Of a stretch of DNA of 64,000 nt, positions 37,836 to 50,011 are shown in pieces. Where the stretch lies: assembly GCA_963989245.1 (NCBI GenBank), contig OZ022342.1, positions 49,474,919-49,538,918 on the forward strand, in the 5' to 3' direction. The DNA comes from Nansenia antarctica (taxonomy: Eukaryota; Chordata; Actinopteri; Argentiniformes; Microstomatidae). Below the pieces are notes generated by a model. The model was given only the letters and a program-made list of their open reading frames with translations. It searched no databases and was not told the origin of the DNA. A program made the position numbers and the translations under genes. How positions within the stretch are numbered: position 1 is the first letter of the stretch; each line of letters opens with the position of its first letter.

Positions 37836-40029
37836 CTGTGTCCAGAGGACCCTAACCCTCTCTCTACTAGACCCACACTCTCCCTAACATTAGAACAGTT
37901 GTACTGAGGTGTTTGCAAGCTCATGCAATGCCAGTTGCTGAGGAGGTGCTGCTCTCCACATGCACATGTAGAAATGTACGCGTGTGTGTGCACGTGGTTG
38001 TAGGAGGGGTTGTATTGGAAAGTAGCAAAGTATCACCTATCATGCATAAGCATCACACATTTTCTAGGAACTATAATGACGGGGATAAACAAGCTTGGGT
38101 GAAATCAAACCTCACAAACAAAACTAACAAGAAAAACAACAACATAACTCCCAACCAGACAACAGTCAAACAGTAGGGACAAGACTAGGGGGTTGCGTCT
38201 CCAAAAACTATACTACCTTAAAACTAGGAAAAGGAATAAGACAGACTTTGAGGCGACAAGAAATAAGGATACAACTAACTAGAGCCAAGACAGACAGTTA
38301 TAATACGGGGAGGGGGGGGGGGTACGTGGAAAAAAGAATTGGTCCAATACCTGCTTAAGTGATCTCATACCAATTGTGTGTGATATACATACCAACTGAA
38401 CTGTCAGGACTGCAATAACATTCTAGTCTGTTTAAAAGGCTTGGCTTTCTGAGTCATCACGGCTGCCATAACTGAATACAAACAAAGCCCATTTGATAAT
38501 CAACTAACAATTACATTACAGGCAATTTACTGTGCAAAGAGATTATTTTCTCTCCCTTTTTTTTCTTTTCTTTTTTTTTTTATTGTATGCAAAACCGTTT
38601 TTGTTTTTTTCGTTTTTTCTATGTAAATAAGAGGCTTGTGGTTGGGTGAGGGTCAGTACAGTACTATTTGACCAATTGTGACAAACCCCCCCCCTCCCTT
38701 ATGAATCATGGGAGACAGGAAGAGAGAAGAGCAGACATCAGGGCCACTTCCTCATCTTGGTGGGTATGTCTGATGACATCATCATGGAAGGGTTGGTTGG
38801 TTTGCCTCATTTCTCATAAGCAGCACTCATGCCTCGGACCGGCCCTTTACAACGAAGCTGAGGGGGGGGGGGGGAGAGAGAGAGAGAGGGGAGAGGAGTG
38901 AGAGAGGGGAGAGAGAAAGACGGAGGACAGCGAGAGGAAGAGGGTACAAAAGAGATGGGGTGGAGAGACCGAGAGAGAGAGAAAGGAGGGGCGAGAAAAA
39001 AAGGAAACAAAGTTAAAACCAATACAGGTTTCACAGTTCCTACTTAGTTAAGAAAAGGAGTCTGCCTGTCTGGTGAAGACTGTAAAGTGATGGAGAATGC
39101 ACTGAACGCTCGGTTTCTCTTGCAGTGTGTGTCAAGGTCATGACAACCCACTGCTCAACCTTGCACAAAGTGCGTTACGTACTTTTTAAATGGTCGTTGT
39201 CCAGATTATGAAATACTGAAGCCCATTTCTCCTCAATTAGTCTGGGACCCTTCAGATAAATTCCCCCCAAAACCAAAAATATATAGGCATTTCTGCAGTA
39301 TATATATATGAAATATGTGAAATATTACTGCCTCAGTGCAGACTCCAACATCACTTCATTCATTCTCCATCACAGGGAAAACGTTAAGGCAACAGGAAAC
39401 ATGCACAATGGCAGACAAGCAAAGGTTAGTCGTGCTGTCCCAAACACCTAGAACCATATGGACACACTGAGCAGGAGGCAGTGTGTTAGTCAGAGAGCAG
39501 GCAGATGAAGACGAGGACACGTGAGTCATGCTGGAGGGAAAGGGAAAAGCTTGGAGAACGCAGTTCACCTGAAACCAACTAGAAAGTGGGTGCTTTACCT
39601 CAGTGAATAGTGAGATTAAACTGAGGTATACAGTTTACCGTGCAATCACATACGCTTCAGCAAGGCCGACACACACACACCGGAAAAAACAACGTCAAAA
39701 CAGGAGACAAAACAAGGCCGCCCCGTAACAACCGAAACTGTAGAAATGTAAAAACAGGAGGCAGACAGAATGAGAACAAAAAGTAAGGTGAGAGGAGATG
39801 GTTACACGGTAGAGCCAGAGAGAGCCGTGTCAGACTGAAAACTGAGAGCAGAGGGTCTGTTGGACAGGCAGCAGCAGCCAGGCAGAGAGGGGGTGAGGAG
39901 GACGTCGACGACCGACAGAGAGGAGAGAGACGGAGGAGCCCACACCACCACGCCGGTGCTTCCTCCTTCCTGGTTTCACAACTTACTCAGCCTGCCTCTG
40001 ACCTTTGACCTAGAGGAGAGGGGGGGGGG
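35480..40029 (-). other. Probable long 3' UTR of pitpnb, or intergenic
   Basis: No ORF with coding character between the pitpnb stop codon (40030) and 35480. A minus-strand AATAAA (plus-strand 35485-35490) lies at the far end, so the terminal exon may be about 4.5 kb. It holds low-complexity tracts: (T)n at 38560-38620, poly-C/(CA)n at 37766-37831, G-run and GA-rich at 38862-39000. The length is inferred; a nearer poly(A) site is possible. Confidence 0.4.
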
Positions 40030-43000
40030 CTACTCTTCCGTTGCCGTGGTACCCCGCACGGAGCCCTTCTGACGCATCTAAACGGCAAAGTAGAACCGTC
40101 AGCGCGGGGGGGGGGGGATTCAGTCAGAGAGAGCAGAAGGGTTAGTGGGGTGAGCAGGGGGGTCGATATGTAGGCCATTAACAAGAGCCTGGTTTAATCC
40201 TCTGGGGTCTGGTGTTAGTGAACATCATCATCATCATCATCAGTGGAAAACAAATCATCATAATTGTACAATGAAGCAGAAACAGTTTCAATATCCACTA
40301 TTCAGCACTTTCAGATTCACAAAAAGCTTCAAAAGAACCAGATAGACAGATGATCTGGGTGTAGTTTGTAGTTTACCTCCTCCAGCTCCTTCTGGGTCTC
40401 CTCCTCCATCCGCCGGATGTCCACCATGGTCAGCTCCACCCAGCGGTCGATCCAGCAGAACAGCTGGCGGTGGAAGTTAGTGAAGATCCGCTTCTCTTGC
40501 TGTGGGAGAGGGGAGGAGATGACTGTTACACTCTCGGTGGGGCGTCTCAACCGCCTAACGTGACTTCCTCTCCTTGTCTCCTTTTCAGTCGTCCTCTACA
40601 CGTACGCTACACTGTTGAAAATGAGCTAGCCGGCACAAAGACGAATCCGTTTGATCGGCATCCGGCATAACATGTTCATCTCTCCTTTGTCTTCAGATTA
40701 GAGCAGATAATAAAAAGCAGCTGGCTGACACCTCACAGACTGCTAGACAACGCGCTTCATGGTTACAAGGCACCCTACCCCCCCCCCCCCCCCAAAAAAA
40801 AAGAATAATCGTGAAATATCATGAAATACACAGAGGAAAGTCAGCAATGTTTTCTCTTTTATACCTAAAGCACCATGAAGAGAGAGAGAAGGGAGAGGTT
40901 TACCCTGTGGATGAAGTTCTCTACTTTGCTCTGCAGACCCCACCACTTGAACTTGACAGTGACCAGTTTGTACGCACACATCCTAGGACAGTCTGTCTTG
41001 GTCACCAGCTCATTCTGTCAGAGGACACACAGAGGAGGAAGAAACGTCACTTCCCCAACAAACACGTGTATTAACTCCCCACAGAACGGCATTTTGTGTT
41101 TATGTTTTAACTGTCCTTATGTTTCTTAAGTGTGTCGTGACTTTTTTGTGAAATAAAACTTTATGGAGGTGGGTGATGTGTTTAAAAAGAAACAGGAAAA
41201 GTTGGTACTAGAAAGTAAATAACTATCATGGCAAATCTAACGAAATAAAGAAAAACAGAAGAGCAAAGTGTCGATGGACTGAATGATACCTTCCACTCAG
41301 GGCTGAGGGGTCCTCTCCCTGTCTTAACCGAGTGGAAGAGAGCAGGGTCCTCCTCGGGCCTATAGTCCTGCAGGGAAGAACACACACAGACATCAGGAAC
41401 ATCTGAAGAACACACAGACATCAGGAATGGAGACATCTGGGACAGAGACATCAGGAATGGAGACATCTGGGACAGAGACATCAGGAATGGGGACATCTGA
41501 GGGGCGATGGTTCATTGGATAGGTTCTGCAGGGAAATTCCTTATGATACACATCGTTTGGGAAGCAAAGCTCGTCTCTGTAGCTGTGGTGTTCAGTGTCA
41601 GTGCACAACCTGGACACCTGTCATACAAATACAAAACACATTCTGGCACAGGTACAAAACAGCCATACCACCCAAACGCACACACACACACCACTGTCCT
41701 GCTGTGCTAGTACCTATTTTAAGAGTGTGGCGAATACATTGACTTATATAATGCACTTATATAGCGCCTCATTCCGAAGCGCTTTTCCGAAACGGCCTCT
41801 CATTCACCCATTCACACACACATTCACAAACCAACAGCGGCAAGCTACCGTGCAAGGCCCCGGCCCGCTCGTCGGGAGCAATTTGGAGTTCGGCGTCTTG
41901 CCCAAGGACACCTCGACACGTGGCCAGCCGGGGACAGGACCACCCGACCGCCGACCTTGCGGTCATTAGACGCCGGCTCTACCTTCTGAGCCACAGCCGC
42001 CCCAATACCTGGCGCAGATGGGCCTACCGATAAGCCTGACCCTCTCACTGATCCAATTAAATCATTAGTGTAAAGGAGCCGGTGTAGGAGCCACTGCCAG
42101 CTTGTTACGGAGACACCCACTCTGACCCATGTGGGAGGATGGCTTACGGCCTGGCTATGTTCAGGTTGGAGGCTTGGGGGGGGTCTCTTCGGTGTTCAGT
42201 GAGACCTGTAGGCTAGTGCTGATCAGAGGGCCTTCGAAAAGGAGTATGACTACATACGTCCTTACGTGCACCGACAAGAGCTCACTCCAATAATGCACCA
42301 AAGGACAGAAATTATCTTTTTTTATTTTCAAGTCTGTTCTCATGTTCCTCCATATTTTTGGGGGGGAATCTCAGTCCTTCCCTTATTGTTGCCAACTAGC
42401 AGTCTAATACAGAAACAGCAATATGGCCGACGCCTGCATTATGGAACTGAGGAGATCCATGGAAATTAAGGTCTCCAGACCCCTATAGCACTGAGAGCTT
42501 ACAGGCTGGATTACAACTACTTTGGGGTCATGACCTGGGTGTGACCTCTGTGACTAAGTCTCCTGATCTCCCGTGAGTTTTTTGGGGGGGGTCTTTTTAC
42601 ATGTCGTCATCATCATCATCATCATCATCATCATGCTGTTACTTGAGGTCCTGATCTGAGCTTTCTGATGGTAAACGATACGATGACAAATCCACTGATG
42701 ACCCAGACGAACCAGAGCTCCTCTATGAATGGTCAGTACAGCATCACTCCTCAGAGACAGCTGGTCTACAGTAAGTGCAACGACACAACTTCTCCACAGA
42801 GGGGAGACAAATCTCCTACTGTAGATCAGTGATCACCAACGCCTGAAACTGGATGTGCTACAGCAGGGGTGGCCAACCAGTCGGAGACTAAGAGCCACAA
42901 AACATTGTTGGGGTACCAGAAAGAGCCACATCATACATGCGGGCTCACAAAAGCGCTCATTCACACACACGCAATACATTTCCAATAGGCTATGAGACCA

Positions 43001-46000
43001 GTGGTGTAATTTCAGCAAAAGCCAAGGTATGGCAAGGTCTGAGTGGGGGGGTTGTCCTCGTGGATTTTTTTTTCAAAACAGTTGTGCAATAGTCAATTTT
43101 GGTGAGTTGTTTCTATACAATTTACTTATGTGACATTAAGGTAATGAATAAAGTAGTGATGCTCCGATCTGATCGGCGCCGATCGGTATCGGCCGATATG
43201 GCCTTGATCGGTTTTGATCGGAGTTCTCAAAACGGCCGATCAAACATGACCGATCAGTTTACAAAATGGCGTCGCCAGTCTGGAAATATTACACAGTGTC
43301 GGAAAGAGACAACAAATATGCCGTTTGTAATGTCTGCTCAAAAGAAATACCTTGCGGAGGAACGCACGCAAGGTCTTTCAATACCACGAATATCATACGG
43401 CATTTGCTGCGTTCGTCGATTCGCTCAGAGAGCGCCGAAGCGCACACTGGGCTCGACGTCATAAAGGGACCGAGTGCTTTGATTGGACGAGAGGCGTTCC
43501 ACGAGTGCTGGTCAGAGTTCCAGCGCGACTTCACGAGCGTAGTGTAGGTAGTGTTCACCGACGTCATGTGACCCCGCGAGCAGGAAGTCACTTGGCCCAT
43601 AGCAACAACAACTATTAGCGCGTGAGTTTTAGGTCTTCCTCTGTGCACCTTGCACAAGTGTAGATAGCGAGCGACTTTTCAGCAGCAGGACATATTTTAG
43701 ATGATAAGAGGAACAGGCTGAGTGCCAAAAACGCTGAGATGCTTGTATTTCTCAAGGCTAATCTGCCAGTGATGCTGCTTAATCAGAAGTAAGGTTTGAG
43801 TCTGAAATCTCCTTAGGTGCAATGTTTTGTTTTTTTGTTTTATTGATTATTGCTGACTTGCTGTCTTATCTCCTCCTAAATATGACTTGAAACTGACTGA
43901 CTTGAAACAGTATTTTATATTTGGCTATAGCCTGTTTATGTTGCAGTTTAGTTTGGGTATGTTTATTGTTCCTCAGGAAAGCTACAGTTACAGTATAAGC
44001 TCCAAGTTCTCTAAGAGCCCCTAGTTCCTCTCATTCGAGTGGAATGCTGCACATTTGATGTGACAGTGTACATTTTATTTATTATGATTTTTATTTTCAC
44101 ATTTTATTTGTTTTTCCTGAAGTAAGCTACAGGTGGTTGTGAATTCAATAAAACAGATGGTCGTCAATTCATGATACTTTCTCATCTCCTAATTTCATTT
44201 AAATACTTAATATACAATGTCAATGGTGTTAAGAATAATTTAAAACATAAATAATGCTACACAATAAATAGAATGCTTCAATTGCCATTTTCGACGCTGT
44301 GATCAGTGATCGGTGATATCGGATCGGCAGATCACTGATTCCAGTGATCGGTGATCGGTGATCGGCACCAAAAACCCTGATCGGAGCATCTCTAGAATAA
44401 AGGAGACAACTACAGTATGCAGGTAGTAGCCTACATCTTTCCTAGCCGGCAGACTGGTTCAATCTCCTTAGAAACAAAACATAACAGATTTAGCTATTCT
44501 CAACTCTAAACGAACTGCACTGTTAAAACACTAGATTAGACCTCACATGTGTCCCTGTCCCTGTCACCTGTTTAGACCTCACCTGTGTCCCTGTACTTGT
44601 CTCTGCTGCCCTTTGACCAAAAGAGGTCTTTATGTCCATTTTCCTTTTTTCCCCTGGCATATTTGTTTTACCAGCTCACCTAGTAAAAGTGAGACGATTG
44701 ATAATATCAAAAACATGCTTGCACACACATATAACTTACTCACACACAAGTCAGTGTTACTGGCCCCAATTTGGTACAATTATTACTGAAATTATTGAGA
44801 ATAGAGACATTGTTGACATACGTAAACTAGCTGTTGTAATCTTTAATGTTCGCTAACTAGCGAACTCACTAAAATAACATTAGAACATGTTTGTACTGAC
44901 AGAACATGACATGAACTTGTTCATTAATGTTACATTTGAACCAACAGTATGTAAATGGCATTTATACAGTTTGTTTAACACACCTGAATGAACGAGAATC
45001 GTGGACAAGGTTTTAACATTAACGTTACTCATGGCTTGTTTATTGAGGAACCGATGTCCCGCTCCAGTGTTGCCAGATAGGCCTACTTTTGGTCACTCTG
45101 GACGGGTTTCGGCAGCTTTTAGACTGGTTGGGCTTGAAATTGACAATCCCGTCTGGCAACCCTGCGCTCCACTACAGCGCTTGGCTAGTGGGGTGAGATG
45201 GAGCCGGGAGGTTTTGAGTTACCGTTGTGTGTAGTGGATAAAATCACCAAAATGACTAAACGTGTTTCAGATTTTTTTAAATGTTAAGCCAGGTATGGCG
45301 AGTGCCATGAATTGCCATACCAAAACGACGCCTATTGAGACACAGAGAGCGAGCCACGCACTTTTAATGAATGGATTAAAGTAGGGATGTCCCGATCCGA
45401 TACTGATATCGGATATCGCCGCGATATTGGACCTGAATGCTGGATCGCGGATCGCACCAGAAAAAAAAGGCTCCGATCCGCGCTCTCGATCTGGTGTGTC
45501 ACTCAAGTGACGACAACAGTAGTAGCCAGTGGTCACGTGCATGACCAGGGCTCGATAGTGCGACTGTTTTGGTCGCATTTGCGAGTGAATATATTTTTGT
45601 GCGACTTGGAAATACATTCAATCGCACCAGTGCGACTAACTGCTGAACTACTGTCATGCGCAGTCAAACTTATGTGTATAAGCGATGAGGGAATGAAAAC
45701 AGTGAACAGAAACGCGTGTCGCAGAAATGCTTCACGCGAGTCCTATATGCGCTTAAAATGCGCATAATGGATACAGCTCTCATAGTTCGTAGCGCTGTGT
45801 GCTTCCGGTTTCATTACAAAGAGGTTAACCCTATATGTGCCTGACGTCTAACAACATTCAAATGACTCTAACTTCATATTTTTTCGGATTTCAATGTATG
45901 ACACATCATTTGAAAGCTTATGATCCGTAGTTCCAATCCACAACACGTCGCATTTGTTGCTTTAATAAAGGCTGGCAGTCTTTAATTTAACTGTTGTTGG

Positions 46001-49000
46001 TGTGGACTATATACTGGGGAGGTATTTGTTATTATTCAGGGGTCAAAAAATGTATACAAATATCGGATCGGTATCGGTATCGCAGATACCCGAAGCCCAG
46101 GTATCGGTAGTGAAAAAGTGGGATCGCACAGAGACAGGCAAAGAGCCGGTTGGCCACCCCTGTGCTACAGGGTGTGCAGGCTTTAGCTCCAGCTCTGCAC
46201 AAACACACACACACGCCATTTAGCGAATCTATCCCAGTCTAGTGTAATGAGAAGTTGAAGCAGGTCTCCGGGACCAGGGAGCACAACATAATCCGTCCAG
46301 AACCAAGGAAAGGGAACGTCCGGAACCAAACAGGTGTGTGTGTGTGAGGAACGTCTGCACTCACCGCGGCCGCTACCACCTCTTTGTCTGCGATGTCTAT
46401 GGGGACCACCTCCACGGTCTTCCACGTGGGGTCGTCCAGCTCATGTACCTGACGGAGAAACGGAAGAGAGAGAAGAAGCTCTCGTCAACGGCCACGTCGT
46501 AACACATACACAGCCACACACAGCCACACACACAGCTCAGAGTGCCTCTCTACAGGGGTCTTTCCTCCTGGTCGGTCACACTCACGTTTTCTAGGGTTCC
46601 CATGTCTGCTTTGTGCCACGTCTCGATCTTGATCATGAAGTCGTCTTTCATGTACTCGTTCTGCAAAGAAAGGGAGAGGGGACGTCATCTTAACCAGGAT
46701 GAGAAAAAACGGTGTCGGTAAAACGTAGAGTCGTAAAGTCCGCCATTCGGTGAACCGTTAACATTTTTAAGTGTCTTTTAAGTGAATTTTAGGTCTGTCC
46801 ATTCACTTCGAAGGGGGATAACTAATGATTTATTTATTTTAGGCATACAAATGCTACTGACGTAACTTTCATCTTACGTCTCCTTAGGAACTTAGCCAAT
46901 GGAAAGCTCCGATCATGAGGAAGCCTTGAATGGCGACTCGTGGGAGGTCTATTTAAAACCCACAACTAATCCAATTAACCAATTAGACGTTTTGGACGAA
47001 ACACTACTTTGCGTGAGCCAGCTTTGCTATTCTACTCACTACCTGTATTGGTAGCATGCTAGCATAGCTACATAAGGCTGCTATGAAGGTGACCCAAACG
47101 TGAGTTAGTCAGGCTAGTTTCACATTGAGTCTGGGGGAATATAGTGCTAATCTGTGTGTGTGATGTGTGTGTGGCTACTTTAACAGTCAAGACCTGAGTG
47201 AACCTGTTAAAGGCCTGTGGGTGATCAGTTGTCACACTGCTTACCGTTACAACTGTAGAAGACGGAGCCAATATGCAACAGAGAAAAAGAGAAAAGGAAC
47301 ATTAGATTATTTTTCAACACAACTGTTCCCTGCTAAACCATGTATGCTTGTCACAAATACACCAGGCCCTGGCTAAGCACCTGTTCTAAAAAAAAAAGAA
47401 GAAAAAAAAGGAAGTGGAACACTAGAATACTACTAAACGGTTGGAGCAAGAATATCAAGTTCAACAAGTATTTATCACATTATGAGACTTTATTCCTTCA
47501 CTTATGTGAAGCCAGTTCAACTAGTGGATGTCACTGTTCTCTCAGGACTGCTCAGGAACGGCGATGGTCTGTTACACAGCGGTGGGTGACATGGGACTCA
47601 CTAGTACGGCAGTATGGGTAGGCGTTCCAGGCCTTTTCGTGGAAAACTAGTGCCCCCTCGGGTGCGATCATCCTCACAAAGCTTGGAACTTTACTGGAGG
47701 GAGGGAGAGAGTGAGTGTTAAAGCGTTAGTCGTGAATCGTGTGTTAATGGACTTCTTCAGATGCTAGATTGTGGATGTACAGTGTGTGTGTGTCCTCACC
47801 TCTTTAGATGGTAGATTTTGTGTGTGTATTGTCCCTTCTCTCCTTCCTTCTCGTAGGGTTCATTCTTCAGCACCTCGATGCCCTCTCCTCCTCCCGTCTC
47901 GTTCTTGCTAGCCTCGGCCACAGAGAACAGCTGCCCCACTTGGTACTGACAGGATGGACGGACAGACAGGAGATGAAGAGATACAGACCAGAACACAAAA
48001 CCAGAGTTTAAAAGAACAAATGCTCAGTACCCACATTGACTGCAAACCCCCACCCTAGGCTGCCTGGGGGTTCCAAAGTTTTTTTGGGGGGGGCTTGTGA
48101 CCTCAAATAAGACAACAGTTTCCCTGTGACACGCAACAACTTTATTGCCGACACATAATAATGACTTCCAAGTGTATTCTAATCAACCTACTAACAATGC
48201 TCGATTGGTTGGATACGGTCGCAGTCGCGATGGGAAATGGATCCTCCATCAGAGGCTAGGATCATGACAACACAATGCTCTGTATTGTGTGTGTGTCTGA
48301 GATAGAGCCATAAAGACAAGCAGTACAGTGCCCCATCGCAATTCTGCCCCCGTGTCCCATCTCTCTCTAACAAGGAGGCGATTGTCTCCCTACAGGAGCC
48401 CTGACCCCGGCCCCGACGAGAGACTAGAAACGGTTCTACTTTAGGGGAGGGAGATGAGGAATGGAGATATCAACCCCAAATACGGCAAATACGGAATCAC
48501 GGATGATCAGTCCTTACACACATAGCTCTAAGAAACTGAGAGTGCATTTCTCCAGCCCCATCTGGAGCAGCATACCACCCGTGATTCCTTTCTGGGAAAG
48601 ATGTTTGGGATGGCTGCATAGTTGCAGCATGCCCGCTTTGTGGTACCTTTAATGAAGGTAGGTCTTACAAGTCGTTTGACCAAACCCAGTAAGCATCTAA
48701 AGAGAGGAGACTACCCGATTCCACAGTGCCTCAGCTTATGAAGTGTAAACGCACAGTAGAGGAAATGGTCTTGACTGGGAGGATGACCCCCTCTGGGTAG
48801 TGATTTTACAGCTGTCACACCATGTACTTAACAGTAGATCATGCCTGCCCTGCTGTTACATCACACGCTCTCCGGGATCATCTCTCAAGGCCTGTGACAT
48901 CCGTATGACCCATAAAAACACGGTCCTGACTACAGTCATTATGGTAATGAAATGGAGGCGCTCACCTCTGGCACAGAGCACGGTAAGACCACGCGGCTGA

Positions 49001-49965
49001 GAGGGGGATGGAGAGAGAGGGGGATGGAGAGAGAGAGAGAGAGAGGGAGACAGTAATCAGTTCACAAATAATGTACACACATCCAACTTATTTGCAGGCC
49101 GGGACAAGTAGAAAAGTAGTCCATGAAAAGAAAGACGCTGCCATACACTGTGAAATACTCCCATTTTTTTTTTTTTTTTTACCACATGTAAAGGCTGGGA
49201 GCATTTCAGTGTGAGGGTATCTTCTTTCTTTTCAGAGTCAGTACATTACAATTAGAATACAATTCAATTAAAAATAAATAAATAAATACAGTTCACAACC
49301 ACACTGTTGTTTATTGACTGATATTTGAATGTGATTTGTGACTGTGCTTACTTAAACAATACTAAATCTAAACTCATTCAAGTTAACCTGCATTTACATC
49401 TGATGATTCTTTATCCACTTTCACAAATACACAAATACACTCACAAAATATCGGAGGGACCTTCGCAGTAAAGCAGACAACTTCACAGAGAGTACGCTTG
49501 TAAACAACAAAGCCATCAAACGACACAAACACAAGTATGCCTGACTTGGCTGAGTTAAGCTACGCTAGGAGTCACCTCGACGACTCCACAGAAAGACTTC
49601 ACTGTTTCCTTATTAGCCAGATGACTGAACACTGACAATAAAGAGAATTAGCCTCCATCTTCAAACAGGAGGGGGGGGTGCTGAGGTTTAAAAAGGGAGT
49701 CTCCTCCTTGAATTGAAAATGTCTCTAAACAACTGACTTTTGTTAACATCAAACAAACAAAAAATTAAAGCAATTTTGAGCACTTAATGGATTCATTTCC
49801 ACATCACCCATACAGACATGCAGGCGCAAGCAAGCAGAGAGAGAGAGAGAGAGAGAGACACTGGCAGATCATGTTAAGATCCATGTAGATCAGGCAGACC
49901 CATGTTGGCTTGTTGTCAGGCAGCCTGCCACCTGAGAAACACCCTCAACCTCTCATGGTTCTTGG

Positions 49966-50011
<46 letters not shown>

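Larger units (their letters stand above)
42864..46162. mobile_element. hAT element, 3.3 kb, hosting other elements
   Basis: Termini CAGGGGTGGCCAACC / GGTTGGCCACCCCTG are flanked by perfect TGCTACAG (42856-42863, 46163-46170). Much of its length is later insertions; no intact transposase of its own. An inverted GTTGCCAGAT / TCTGGCAACC pair at 45068-45170 suggests a further small MITE. Confidence 0.9.
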
